Source: an uncultured Bacteroidales bacterium | GTDB lineage: Bacteria; Bacteroidota; Bacteroidia; Bacteroidales; JAUNSR01 | Assembly (NCBI GenBank): GCA_947074245.1 | Contig: CAMTOW010000002.1 | Location: 1 to 23,075, forward strand | Length of the DNA stretch: 23,075 nt | Direction of reading: 5' to 3' | Shown: positions 7,008 through 15,257 of the stretch, piece after piece | Numbering within the stretch: position 1 is the stretch's first letter | How the letters are laid out: each line of letters opens with the position of its first letter | Notes under the pieces: model-generated | What the model was told of the DNA's origin: nothing | What the model saw: the letters and a program-made list of their open reading frames with translations, nothing else | Databases searched by the model: none | Translations under genes and position numbers: made by a program

Positions 7008-7988
7008 ATGAAGATACTGGGTATCGGCAATGCACTTGTCGACATACTAACAAATTTGGAATCAGATTCTTACTTCGCCGAAATGGGGTTGATAAAAGGT
7101 GGGATGAAATTGATAGAAAAAGATCAATTGATGAAAATTATTGGTCTGATTGAGGGAATGGACTCAAAATTGGCGAGCGGGGGATCAGCCTCCAACACGA
7201 TATCCGGACTTGCGCGAATGGGCGTTGAGTGCGGATTCATCGGCAAAGTCGGTTACGATACCTATGGAAATTTCTATCGGGATGACCTTATTAATAATAG
7301 TGTTCATCCGATCCTAACCGAGTCGGACCTGTCTTCGGGATGCGCGATGTGTATGATCACGCCCGATGGCGAACGCACCATGGGAACTTTCCTGGGTGCT
7401 GCTGCCACACTTCACGCTTCGGATCTGAACGCGGAGGTATTTAAAGGATACAACCTATTGCATGTAGAAGGATATTTAGTACAAGATCACGACCTGATTT
7501 TGTCAGCCTTTCAGATGGCGAAGGCTGCCGGTTTGAAGATCTCAATCGACCTGGCCAGTTTCAACATCATCGAAGGGGATCTGGAATTTTTCCAAATGCT
7601 CGTGCGCGATTATGTAGATATCGTCTTCGCCAACGAAGAGGAATCGTACGCGTTTACGCATCGTCAGCCGGAAGAAGCGGCTCAGATCATCGCCGATCAG
7701 TGTGAAGTAGCGATCGTGAAGACCGGATCGAAAGGATCGATCATCCGTCGCAAAGGAGAGGTCGTGAAAGTGGGCATCCGCAAATCCAACTGCATCGACA
7801 CGACGGGCGCGGGCGACCTGTACGCAGCCGGATTCCTGTATGGTCTGATCAATGACCTTCCGCTGGATAAATGCGGTCGGATCGGATCGGTTCTTTCCGG
7901 AAACGTGGTCGAAGTGATCGGACCGAAGATGAGCAACCGCCGTTGGGATACGATCCGAACGGACGTAAAAACGATCATCGCCGAGTAA
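7008..7988 (+). CDS. PfkB-family sugar/nucleoside kinase (adenosine kinase-like)
   Basis: This 326-residue protein is a ribokinase/PfkB-fold kinase that transfers phosphate from ATP to a sugar or nucleoside hydroxyl. N-terminal substrate-binding motifs are GIGNALVDI at 6-14 and GGSASNT (58-64, like the GG-N motif of the family). The C-terminal signature is DTTGAGD at 264-270, where Asp270 is the catalytic base and GAG forms the anion hole. Length and motif order fit the Bacteroidetes proteins usually named adenosine kinase or carbohydrate kinase. The substrate cannot be fixed from sequence alone. It is cytoplasmic, with its own promoter just upstream, and the protease gene follows 140 bases later on the same strand. 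Confidence 0.88.
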   Translation: MKILGIGNALVDILTNLESDSYFAEMGLIKGGMKLIEKDQLMKIIGLIEGMDSKLASGGSASNTISGLARMGVECGFIGKVGYDTYGNFYRDDLINNSVHPILTESDLSSGCAMCMITPDGERTMGTFLGAAATLHASDLNAEVFKGYNLLHVEGYLVQDHDLILSAFQMAKAAGLKISIDLASFNIIEGDLEFFQMLVRDYVDIVFANEEESYAFTHRQPEEAAQIIADQCEVAIVKTGSKGSIIRRKGEVVKVGIRKSNCIDTTGAGDLYAAGFLYGLINDLPLDKCGRIGSVLSGNVVEVIGPKMSNRRWDTIRTDVKTIIAE

Positions 7989-8128
7989 GCGATCCCTCCA
8001 AAACGGGTATTTCCACAGAAAAATATCCGATGCCACCTGTAAAATGTTTCTGAAATGTTTAAATTAGGGCAGTGATACGGATCGGACGGTCCGGTCGTCC
8101 CGCTTTTATATATGATACGATTTTACGC

Positions 8129-9829
8129 ATGATCCATAAAAAGAGAAAAAAACTGTTTTCCGTTTTGGCGATTACGGCCCTGATGGCCGGATCGGCCCTA
8201 GTGACAGGTTTCAAAGATGACAAGCGAAACTTTGACATAACCAAAAACCTTGACGTATTCAATTCGATCTTTAAAGAGCTTGATATGTATTATGTAGATT
8301 CCATCCCGACCGAAGAAGTGGTGCGGAACGGAATCGACGCGATGCTGATGCAGCTCGATCCTTATACGACCTATATTCCGGAATCGGAACGGGAGGATTT
8401 CAACACGATGACTACGGGCGAATACGGCGGTATCGGCTCGATGATCCTGCAGCGTGGCGACTCGGTACTGATCAGCGATCCCTACGAAGGGATGCCGGCT
8501 CAGATCAACGATATGCGCGCGGGAGACGTGATCCTGGCGATCGACGGAGAGAACATGATCGGGAAAAAGGTATCGCAGGTAAGCGAAAAACTGAAAGGAC
8601 AACCGAATACGACCCTGACGGTAACGTTGGGTCGAAAAGGAGAACCGGAACCGATCGTCAAAGAGATTACCCGTCGGAAGATTCAGATCAATGCCGTTAC
8701 ATACTACGGCATCGTAGGCGACAGCATCGGCTATATCTATTTGTCGAGCTTCACCGACAAGGCGGCGCGCGAAGTACGCGAAGCGCTTTTGGATCTGAAA
8801 AAGAACAATCCGGGCATGAAAGGCCTCGTGCTTGACCTGCGCGGCAATCCGGGCGGCGTATTGGAAGATGCCGTTCAGATCGTCAATTTCTTCGTTCCGA
8901 AAGGAGAAGAGGTGTTGTCGACCAAAGGAAAAATAAAAAACTGGGATCGCACCTACAAGACGACTCAGGAACCGATCGATACGGAATTGCCGTTGGTCGT
9001 ATTGGTAAACCGCGGTTCGGCTTCTGCTTCGGAAATCGTTGCAGGATCCTTGCAGGATATGGATCGCGCGGTCGTTATCGGCGAACGCACGTTCGGTAAA
9101 GGGCTGGTACAGACCACCCGTCCCGTACCTTACAACGGTATCGTAAAAGTGACCATCGCAAAATATTATATTCCGAGCGGACGTCTGATTCAGGCGATTG
9201 ATTACAGCCATCGGAACGCCGACGGCAGCGTAGGACGTATTCCGGATTCACTGACACACGTATTCCGCACGGCGAATGGTCGCGAGGTGCGCGACGGAGG
9301 GGGTATCACACCGGACTTCCCGATGGAACAGGAGCGTTCTTCCAACCTGTCGCTTTACCTGATGCGCGATCTGCTTTTCTTCGACTATGCCAACGAATAC
9401 GCGGCATCGCACGAATCGATCGGTGATATCCATACGTTCCAACTTACAGACGCGGATTATGAGGATTTCAAGAAATTCGTAATCGGAAAAGATTTCACGT
9501 ATGACCGTCAGAGCGAGAAAGCATTGCGCGAATTGAAAAAAATCGCCGAGTTCGAAGGTTATACAGACGGAGCGCAAGACGAATTCGCGGCTTTGGAAGC
9601 AAAACTTTCTCACAATCTGGAGCGAGATATGGATACATTCCGTCCGGAACTGGAAGAGATCCTTACCACAGAAATCGTGAAACGTTACTACTTCAACAAA
9701 GGCGAACTGATTCAGAATCTGAAAAACGATAAGGAATTGGACAAAGCGGAGGAGATCTTAAGCAATCCGAAACTTTATCGCGAAACGTTGAAACTACAGG
9801 AAACGACACCGGCTAAATCTGAAAAATAA
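8129..9829 (+). CDS. C-terminal processing peptidase (S41 family, CtpA-like)
   Basis: This envelope serine protease of the S41/Tsp family (566 residues from the chosen start) cleaves proteins near their C-termini. The frame is open to an ATG at 8072, but the 19 extra residues look non-coding. From 8129 the protein begins MIHKKRKKLFSVLAITALMAG, a good signal peptide or anchor. A helical N-terminal part (about 35-80) precedes a PDZ domain (about 98-180, GEYGGIGSM ... GDVILAIDGE). The protease core follows: YIYLSSF and LDLRGNPGG, then GSASASEI with nucleophile Ser299 and TFGKGLVQ with general base Lys324, 25 residues apart as in E. coli Tsp. The C-terminal 200 residues form a charged helical extension. 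A strong terminator follows the gene. Confidence 0.92.
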   Translation: MIHKKRKKLFSVLAITALMAGSALVTGFKDDKRNFDITKNLDVFNSIFKELDMYYVDSIPTEEVVRNGIDAMLMQLDPYTTYIPESEREDFNTMTTGEYGGIGSMILQRGDSVLISDPYEGMPAQINDMRAGDVILAIDGENMIGKKVSQVSEKLKGQPNTTLTVTLGRKGEPEPIVKEITRRKIQINAVTYYGIVGDSIGYIYLSSFTDKAAREVREALLDLKKNNPGMKGLVLDLRGNPGGVLEDAVQIVNFFVPKGEEVLSTKGKIKNWDRTYKTTQEPIDTELPLVVLVNRGSASASEIVAGSLQDMDRAVVIGERTFGKGLVQTTRPVPYNGIVKVTIAKYYIPSGRLIQAIDYSHRNADGSVGRIPDSLTHVFRTANGREVRDGGGITPDFPMEQERSSNLSLYLMRDLLFFDYANEYAASHESIGDIHTFQLTDADYEDFKKFVIGKDFTYDRQSEKALRELKKIAEFEGYTDGAQDEFAALEAKLSHNLERDMDTFRPELEEILTTEIVKRYYFNKGELIQNLKNDKELDKAEEILSNPKLYRETLKLQETTPAKSEK

Positions 9830-9852
9830 CACATTTCAATACAATTGTTCAG

Positions 9853-9882
9853 AAAGCCCATTCTTTGTAATGGGCTTTTTTT
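9853..9882 (+). terminator. Terminator after the S41 peptidase gene
   Basis: A perfect 10-base-pair stem (9853-9862 with 9869-9878, AAAGCCCATT/AATGGGCTTT) has a 6-base loop and continues into a T-run to 9882. It lies 23 bases after the stop. Confidence 0.9.
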
Positions 9883-9903
9883 CAACCTTATTAATTAGAG
9901 CAG

Positions 9904-11097
9904 ATGAAAAAAACATGGCTTTACGCCCTTTCTGCGTTGGTTACGCTTCCCGTAGCCGCTCAGGATAATTCCCAAGAAGAGAAAAAGGGCTTTGAATTCA
10001 CCACGGTAAAAGAGTTGCCGATCACATCAGTTAAAAACCAGAACCGTTCGAGCACATGCTGGAGCTTCTCCGGACAATCGTTCCTGGAGTCGGAATTGCT
10101 TCGCATGGGAAAACCGGATACCGATCTGTCGGAAATGTTCGTGGTTTATCACAGTTACGCGGATAAAGCAGACAAATATGTACGTATGCACGGCGAAGCC
10201 AACTTTGCGGGAGGCGGTTCGTTCTACGACGTTTTGTATGTATTGGGCAACTACGGGGCTATCCCGGAAAGCGTATATTCAGGTCTGAACTACGGCGAAA
10301 ACAAACATATCCATAATGAAATGGACAAACTGTTGCGTGGGTACGTGGAGCCGATCACAAAAATGAACGGGAAACTCACTCCGGCTTGGAAAGTTGGTTA
10401 CAACGGCATCCTGGATGCTTACTTGGGACAAATCCCTGAGAAATTCACCGTGGACGGGAAAGAATATACTCCGAAGACGTATGCGCAGGCTTTGGGTCTG
10501 AACGCTGATGATTACGTAAGCATCACCTCGTATACGCATCATCCGTTCTACACGCAGTTCCCGATTGAAATTCCGGACAACTGGCGCTGGAGCATGTCTT
10601 ACAACGTGCCTTTGAACGAGCTTTCTGAAATCGTAGACAACGCGATCGAAAACGGATATACCGTGGCTTGGGGCGGCGACGTAAGCGAAAAAGGATTTAC
10701 ACGCGACGGTATCGCGATCCTTCCGGATATCGAAGGTACCGAATTGAGCGGATCGGATCAGGCTCGCTGGTTAGGTCTGTCTCAGAAAGAGAAAGACGAT
10801 GAGATCAAAAAAATGATGGAAGGACCTTGCCCGGAACTATCCGTTACGCAGGAAAGCCGTCAGCTAGGTTACGATAATTACCAGACAACTGACGATCATG
10901 GTATGCACCTGTATGGTGTTGCGAAAGATCAGAACGGCAACAAATTCTACATGATCAAGAACTCATGGGGCGAAACCGGAAAATACAAAGGCATGTGGTA
11001 CATGTCGGAACCGTTCTTCCAAGCGAAAACGATGAACTATGTGGTTCATAAGAACGCGATTCCGAAACATATCGCTAAAAAACTGGGTATCAAATAA
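9904..11097 (+). CDS. Exported C1-family cysteine peptidase (bleomycin hydrolase/PepC-like)
   Basis: This papain-fold cysteine peptidase of the bleomycin hydrolase/aminopeptidase C family has 397 residues. The catalytic Cys52 lies in NQNRSSTCWSFSG, His332 in DDHGMHLYG and Asn353 in IKNSWGE; the roughly 280-residue gap between Cys and His is typical of this family. Unlike classical cytoplasmic PepC it starts with a clear signal peptide, MKKTWLYALSALVTLPVAAQ, with likely cleavage after AAQ, so it should act in the periplasm or on the cell surface. The first 20 bases upstream follow directly on the preceding terminator, so its promoter may overlap that structure. It is convergent with the porZ-like gene, sharing a bidirectional terminator. 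The substrate is not evident. Confidence 0.9.
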   Translation: MKKTWLYALSALVTLPVAAQDNSQEEKKGFEFTTVKELPITSVKNQNRSSTCWSFSGQSFLESELLRMGKPDTDLSEMFVVYHSYADKADKYVRMHGEANFAGGGSFYDVLYVLGNYGAIPESVYSGLNYGENKHIHNEMDKLLRGYVEPITKMNGKLTPAWKVGYNGILDAYLGQIPEKFTVDGKEYTPKTYAQALGLNADDYVSITSYTHHPFYTQFPIEIPDNWRWSMSYNVPLNELSEIVDNAIENGYTVAWGGDVSEKGFTRDGIAILPDIEGTELSGSDQARWLGLSQKEKDDEIKKMMEGPCPELSVTQESRQLGYDNYQTTDDHGMHLYGVAKDQNGNKFYMIKNSWGETGKYKGMWYMSEPFFQAKTMNYVVHKNAIPKHIAKKLGIK

Positions 11098-11122
11098 ACC
11101 ATACTTGTTTTATAGATAAGAC

Positions 11123-11156
11123 AAAAGCCATCTTCCCGAATGGGAGGATGGCTTTT
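11123..11156. terminator. Bidirectional terminator between the convergent peptidase and porZ-like genes
   Basis: The 15-base arms 11123-11137 and 11142-11156 pair fully, with one G-T pair, around the loop GAAT. The stem starts with AAAA and ends with TTTT, so each strand gets a T-run. It can serve the peptidase gene (+) and the porZ-like gene (-). Confidence 0.88.
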
Positions 11157-11182
11157 CTATTTTATTGCTGATCGGAACCGAA

Positions 11183-13483
11183 TTAATTCACGACTAATAT
11201 TTTGGTCAATACGCCTTTCTTTCCGCTTTCGGAAGTGGCATAAACCAGGTAAACGCCGCTGCTGACACGTTTTCCTTTGGAGTTGTTACCGTCCCAGGAG
11301 ATTTGTCCGCCAAGTGATGTGCCTTGATAAATCAGGTTGTTGCCGATATCGGTGATCTTCACCAACGAGTTGTGCATCAATCCGGTTATGGTGATATCGC
11401 CCGTATACTCAGGCCGTACGGGGTTCGGGTAAGCATATACGTCGGAATAATCCTCTTTACCGGCAATGGCATCGGTCGTATAACTCATCAATCCCTGATC
11501 GGTACCAATATACAGGATCCCGTTCACCTCATCGAACGCCAGGCTCAAAATCGAATTGGAAAGGAGCGGACTGTTCTCTTTCGTAAAATGATGATGAGTC
11601 TCCAGACCGTCGGCCGAAACCAAATAAAGCCCGTTGTTGCCCGTAGCGATCCATTTCCGATTAGCCGGATCCACCAGGATATCCGTCAGCAATTCGTTTT
11701 CTAATAAGAAATCGGCCAGATTGGTTCCGTCGTTGCGGGGCACCTTGATCCGGTAGCAACTCATGTTGTTGCTGAACAACGTTGCGGGGTTATTGAATAG
11801 GAACAGACCGCTTTCGGTACCGATCCAGATCTTTCCATCCTGATCTTCGGCAAGACAACGGTACACCAACGTATTGAAGCTGTTCCCGTCCTGATCGGTC
11901 AGTTCTTTGAAACGCACGCACTGATCGTCGGTCAACAGCTCCGGGGTACGATTGTCGTCGTACACGACTCCGTGGCTATTGGCGGTATGGTAGGAGGAGA
12001 TGATCACTTTGAGCGAGCGCGAATTGTTTTGTGTGATCACCATCCGATCGATTGCTTCGGTCTGATTGAAATAGCTGATCGGATAACCGAACCATTTGTC
12101 GGACGTATTCAGCATGTGCATCGGAATATGAGTCTTGGAGTTGAGTGCCCACAGGTTACCCTGCGCGTCGAACTTCATTCCGCTGATCCATCCCGTCGTC
12201 CAGCTCTCGCTGTTGGAAACGATCGTACTGTTGTGGGTAGCATGGCGATTTACGAAACGATTGTCCTGAAATTCGAAGATCCCGTTTCGGAACGTCGATA
12301 CGAAAAATCGGGTAGGGTCTTTCGGAGATATCGCCACGGAAAGGAGCTGAGCGAACGTGTGATGTCCGGATTCGCGAAGCACGTCCTGATAGGGGATATT
12401 CGTCCAAAAACCATCTTCGAGAAGAGATAGATTCCCTTGCATAACGATTTTATCATCCACCCGGAACGGACCTCCCGGCGTGATGATGAGTCGTCCTCCC
12501 CGAAAATCCATATTGTATGCGGTTTTCACAATCGGCGATTCCGGACGAACCTCTTCCTGAATCGCCACATAATCGGATCCGGAGAGTTTATAACCCGCCA
12601 ATCCCTTCTCGGTAGTGATCCAGAAGTTGTTCGAATTAGCCGAAGAGAACGCCGTAGCGCCTTCGTAACGGATCACGGTAGGTTGGGCCGTCAACGATTC
12701 GTAGACCGAGGCTACTACGCTGTTGAAGCAAACGAATCGGTTTTTCTGAACGTCGATCTTCCGATATCCACTCGTAAAATGGCCGGCACTCCAGTCTGAT
12801 CCGATCCGCTCTATGTTCAGATCGGAATCAATCGCGAGAATCGATCCGTCGAACGCGACGGCATTCGTGTATTTTTTAGAGGAAAGATGTTTCCATTTGT
12901 TCCAATCGTAAGTGTTGTCGGTCATCGGGCATGCATAGACGCCGTCATCGGTAAATAATACCAGTGACCCATATCCTTCGAGCGAAGCACGCGTGCTTTT
13001 GTTGAATACATAACTGTCTGCGATCTCTTTTTTCTTCAGATCAAGCACGACGGTACCGAATCCGGTCGATATGTATCCCTTTCCGTTTTGCACCTGCAGA
13101 TTCTGAATGCTCTTGTCTGCCGAAAGAACTTTGTCTTTCAGGTCGGGCAGGTTATAAACCACGCCCCCCGAGAGGATATCGATATTCTGATTCTGATACG
13201 TGATCACGAGCGATCGGCTTGTAGGATCGTAACAGATGAAGTTGATATCAGAGTCGTTCAATCCTGCCAGACGATTGTATTCGGCGATGGAGTTGTCACT
13301 TTTCGTATAGGAAAACAACGCTCCGTCCGCCAGTACGAACACTTCATCGTCAGCCTCGGCGATCTGGGTACACTCTACATACGAATGATAGATCTGCCAA
13401 CGGTTGAACGTCGTTTCGGCATGTGCCTGAACAAGCGAAGCGATTATGAAAAAAAGGAGTGTGGAAAAGATGGATTTATTCAT
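11183..13483 (-). CDS. porZ: PorZ-like two-propeller outer-surface protein of the type IX secretion system
   Basis: This 766-residue exported protein starts with a signal peptide (MNKSIFSTLLFFIIASLVQAHA). The body consists of beta-propeller repeats in two halves, with regulator-propeller-type strands such as DGKIWIGTESGLFLF, NRKWIATGNNGLYLV and NGILYIGTDQGLMSY. It ends in a T9SS-type C-terminal domain (about the last 85 residues): VYAYPNPVRPEY, VKITDIGNNLIYQG, ISWDGNNSKGKRVSSGVYLVYA and a final KILVVN. This layout and length match Porphyromonas gingivalis PorZ, a subunit of the PorU-PorV-PorQ-PorZ complex that attaches cargo to anionic lipopolysaccharide at the cell surface. Unlike typical hybrid sensors it has no kinase part. 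It follows rdgB on the same strand after 133 bases. It could instead be a general T9SS-sorted propeller protein, but the two-propeller-plus-CTD form favours PorZ. Confidence 0.75.
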   Translation of the reverse strand: MNKSIFSTLLFFIIASLVQAHAETTFNRWQIYHSYVECTQIAEADDEVFVLADGALFSYTKSDNSIAEYNRLAGLNDSDINFICYDPTSRSLVITYQNQNIDILSGGVVYNLPDLKDKVLSADKSIQNLQVQNGKGYISTGFGTVVLDLKKKEIADSYVFNKSTRASLEGYGSLVLFTDDGVYACPMTDNTYDWNKWKHLSSKKYTNAVAFDGSILAIDSDLNIERIGSDWSAGHFTSGYRKIDVQKNRFVCFNSVVASVYESLTAQPTVIRYEGATAFSSANSNNFWITTEKGLAGYKLSGSDYVAIQEEVRPESPIVKTAYNMDFRGGRLIITPGGPFRVDDKIVMQGNLSLLEDGFWTNIPYQDVLRESGHHTFAQLLSVAISPKDPTRFFVSTFRNGIFEFQDNRFVNRHATHNSTIVSNSESWTTGWISGMKFDAQGNLWALNSKTHIPMHMLNTSDKWFGYPISYFNQTEAIDRMVITQNNSRSLKVIISSYHTANSHGVVYDDNRTPELLTDDQCVRFKELTDQDGNSFNTLVYRCLAEDQDGKIWIGTESGLFLFNNPATLFSNNMSCYRIKVPRNDGTNLADFLLENELLTDILVDPANRKWIATGNNGLYLVSADGLETHHHFTKENSPLLSNSILSLAFDEVNGILYIGTDQGLMSYTTDAIAGKEDYSDVYAYPNPVRPEYTGDITITGLMHNSLVKITDIGNNLIYQGTSLGGQISWDGNNSKGKRVSSGVYLVYATSESGKKGVLTKILVVN

Positions 13484-13501
13484 CGGAAAAGCATTTGGAT
13501 G

Positions 13502-13537
13502 AAAAGAGCCGAGACCTCTGAATAGAGATCTGCGGCT
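13502..13537 (-). terminator. Hairpin between rdgB and porZ (terminator or leader element)
   Basis: On the minus strand 13537-13524 pairs with 13519-13507: 13 pairs with one bulged C, one wobble pair and a 4-base loop. CTTTTC follows. It lies 23 bases before the porZ-like start and after rdgB, so it may be a weak rdgB terminator or an attenuator-like leader structure. Confidence 0.45.
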
Positions 13538-13616
13538 ATAGCATTGATATCGATTTATGTAATAGCACGAATGAGATCAGTTCGGAATACGTGGCACTGC
13601 TTGGCTGAAAATACGA

Positions 13617-14198
13617 TCATTTCCCGAACGAAGCGATGAACAACCGGGTAGCGCGCCCACGATGGCTGATCTCGTTTTTAGACGCAGCGTCCATTTCGGC
13701 AAATGTGACGTCAAACCCTTTCGGCATAAAGATCGGATCGTAACCGAATCCTTTTCCGCCCCGTTTTTCCGTCAGGATTTCTCCCTCTACGATACCGTCG
13801 AAAAGGGTCTCTCCGGCATCGGTCACATAAGCGATTACGGTACGAAAGCGTGCATTTCGGTTGGCCTGTCCTTCCAGTTTCGCCAAGACCTTGTTCATAT
13901 TGGCTTCGGAATCCTTATCGATTCCGGCATAGCGAGCGGAATAGACTCCCGGTTCATTACCGAGCGCTTCCACTTCCAGACCGGTATCGTCGGCAAAACA
14001 GTCGAACCCGTATTTCTCTTCCACATAGGGGGCTTTGATCAGAGCGTTTCCTTCAAGTGTATACGCCGTTTCGGGGATAGCTTTGTTACATCCGATCTGT
14101 TGGAGCCCGACTATTTCGTAACGGTCGCCAAGCATCTGACTGACCTCTTCGAGTTTATGAGCGTTGTTGGTCGCGAAAACCAGTTTTATCTTATTCAT
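13617..14198 (-). CDS. rdgB: Non-canonical purine NTP pyrophosphatase (RdgB/HAM1)
   Basis: This 193-residue house-cleaning enzyme hydrolyses dITP, ITP and XTP to monophosphates and pyrophosphate, keeping deaminated purines out of nucleic acids. Family motifs run in order: the N-terminal substrate motif FATNNAHKLEEV, NA..KA (51-56), the metal-binding FADDTGLEVEAL with its acidic pair, GVYSARYAG, GFGYDPIF near residue 150 and the C-terminal SHRGRA. Length is normal. It is cytoplasmic. It lies 97 bases downstream of the YitT-like gene on the same strand, separated by a hairpin, and upstream of the porZ-like gene. Confidence 0.95.
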   Translation of the reverse strand: MNKIKLVFATNNAHKLEEVSQMLGDRYEIVGLQQIGCNKAIPETAYTLEGNALIKAPYVEEKYGFDCFADDTGLEVEALGNEPGVYSARYAGIDKDSEANMNKVLAKLEGQANRNARFRTVIAYVTDAGETLFDGIVEGEILTEKRGGKGFGYDPIFMPKGFDVTFAEMDAASKNEISHRGRATRLFIASFGK

Positions 14199-14226
14199 AG
14201 CGAATTGATTATTACTTAATAAACGA

Positions 14227-14259
14227 AATCCTCTTTCATTTATTATCTGAAAGAGGATT
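14227..14259 (-). terminator. Probable terminator between the YitT-like gene and rdgB
   Basis: A perfect 12-base-pair stem (14227-14238 with 14248-14259) has a 9-base loop. On the minus strand only a modest T-rich tail (TTTCGTTTATT) follows, so termination may be partial. It starts 36 bases after the stop of the YitT-like gene. Confidence 0.5.
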
Positions 14260-14295
14260 CGCGATACGTTTCTGTCGGGAAAATCGTTCCCGTGG

Positions 14296-15180
14296 TTATT
14301 TGATCTGATCGAAACCGTTGCCGTATACCCCGTTGACGTTCGCCTGGGAGATCAGCGCATTGGGATCGATCGATTTGATGATGCGGAAAATCGTTACGGA
14401 ATCGGTACGGCGGGCAAGAACCATCAGGATCTTCACGTTCTGTTTGGTGTACCATCCGGTCGCGTCGAGAAGAGTTACGCCACGATTGGCATTGGTGTTG
14501 ATGGCATTGGCGATCTCTTCGTATTTCTGAGAAAAGATCATGAACTGAACCGAACGGCGCGAAGAGTTGATCACCATGTCGCACATGTTCGAAACGATTA
14601 CCAATACGATCAGACCGTAAACGATCTTATCGACACTGTGGAAAATGAGATAGGAGGAAGATATGGTCAAAAGGTCGCAATACAACATCGTGCGTCCGAT
14701 GGATACGTTTTTCTTCTGATTGACGAGTGCCGCGATGATATCGGTACCGCCGGTGCTTCCGTTGTGAATGAACACCATACCGATCCCCACCCCGCAAAGG
14801 AGCGCGCCGATGATTGCGTTCATAAAGGGCTGCGCCTCGACGATAGGAGCGGTAAAAAGCGGCTGCATCAATCCGATGAGCAAACTCATCACCGTGGTTC
14901 CGAAGATCGTACGAATGACGAAAACCTTACCGACATGCTTGAAAGCAAGTATAAGAAGCAAAATGTTGATGCCGTATACCGTAAAGGCAACCGGAATTCC
15001 CGAAGCATAATAGACAAGCGATCCGATACCGGCCATACCACCCATCACGATTTTTTCGGGCAGAAGGAATGCGGTCAGACCAAGAGAATAAAGTAGTAAT
15101 CCGAAAACGATCATGACATAGTCACGAGCGTGCATCCAAGTCTTGGTTTTGGACATCTGCGTTAGCTGCATAGTTATCAT
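14296..15180 (-). CDS. YitT-family membrane protein (YitT membrane domain plus DUF2179)
   Basis: This 294-residue protein has five or six hydrophobic helices in the first 200 residues (for example YVMIVFGLLLYSLGLTAFLL and YGINILLLILAF). The conserved family stretches GGMAGIGSLVYY and HNGSTGGTDIIAALVN, with repeated Gly-rich loops, are present. A soluble C-terminal DUF2179 domain (about 215-290) includes RGVTLLDATGWYT and VLARR. The family is widespread in Firmicutes and Bacteroidetes, is inferred to be an integral membrane transporter-like protein, and has no settled substrate. The listed start is the first ATG; ATGs at codons 4 and 9 are also possible. It sits between leuS and rdgB on the same strand, with hairpins on both sides. 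Confidence 0.88.
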   Translation of the reverse strand: MITMQLTQMSKTKTWMHARDYVMIVFGLLLYSLGLTAFLLPEKIVMGGMAGIGSLVYYASGIPVAFTVYGINILLLILAFKHVGKVFVIRTIFGTTVMSLLIGLMQPLFTAPIVEAQPFMNAIIGALLCGVGIGMVFIHNGSTGGTDIIAALVNQKKNVSIGRTMLYCDLLTISSSYLIFHSVDKIVYGLIVLVIVSNMCDMVINSSRRSVQFMIFSQKYEEIANAINTNANRGVTLLDATGWYTKQNVKILMVLARRTDSVTIFRIIKSIDPNALISQANVNGVYGNGFDQIK

Positions 15181-15206
15181 CTAGTTTTAATGGTATTCTC
15201 CTAAAT

Positions 15207-15243
15207 AAAGATAGCCGAAGACGGGGGGTCTTCAGCTATCTTT
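15207..15243 (-). terminator. Terminator after leuS
   Basis: Arms 15207-15222 and 15228-15243 pair at 15 of 16 positions around a 5-base G loop. The minus strand continues with CTTTATTTAG. It starts 14 bases past the leuS stop and 26 bases before the YitT-like start. Confidence 0.75.
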
Positions 15244-15257
15244 CATATTATCACATT

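Noticed and set aside
8072..8128. Upstream start for the S41 peptidase
   Set aside because: It would add 19 residues in front of an otherwise good signal peptide; the ATG at 8129 places the basic and hydrophobic segments at the N-terminus.
8198..9211. 337-codon open frame antisense to the S41 peptidase
   Set aside because: It is the reverse shadow of a well-supported protease gene. Its translation is rich in Arg, Phe and His with no recognisable domain.
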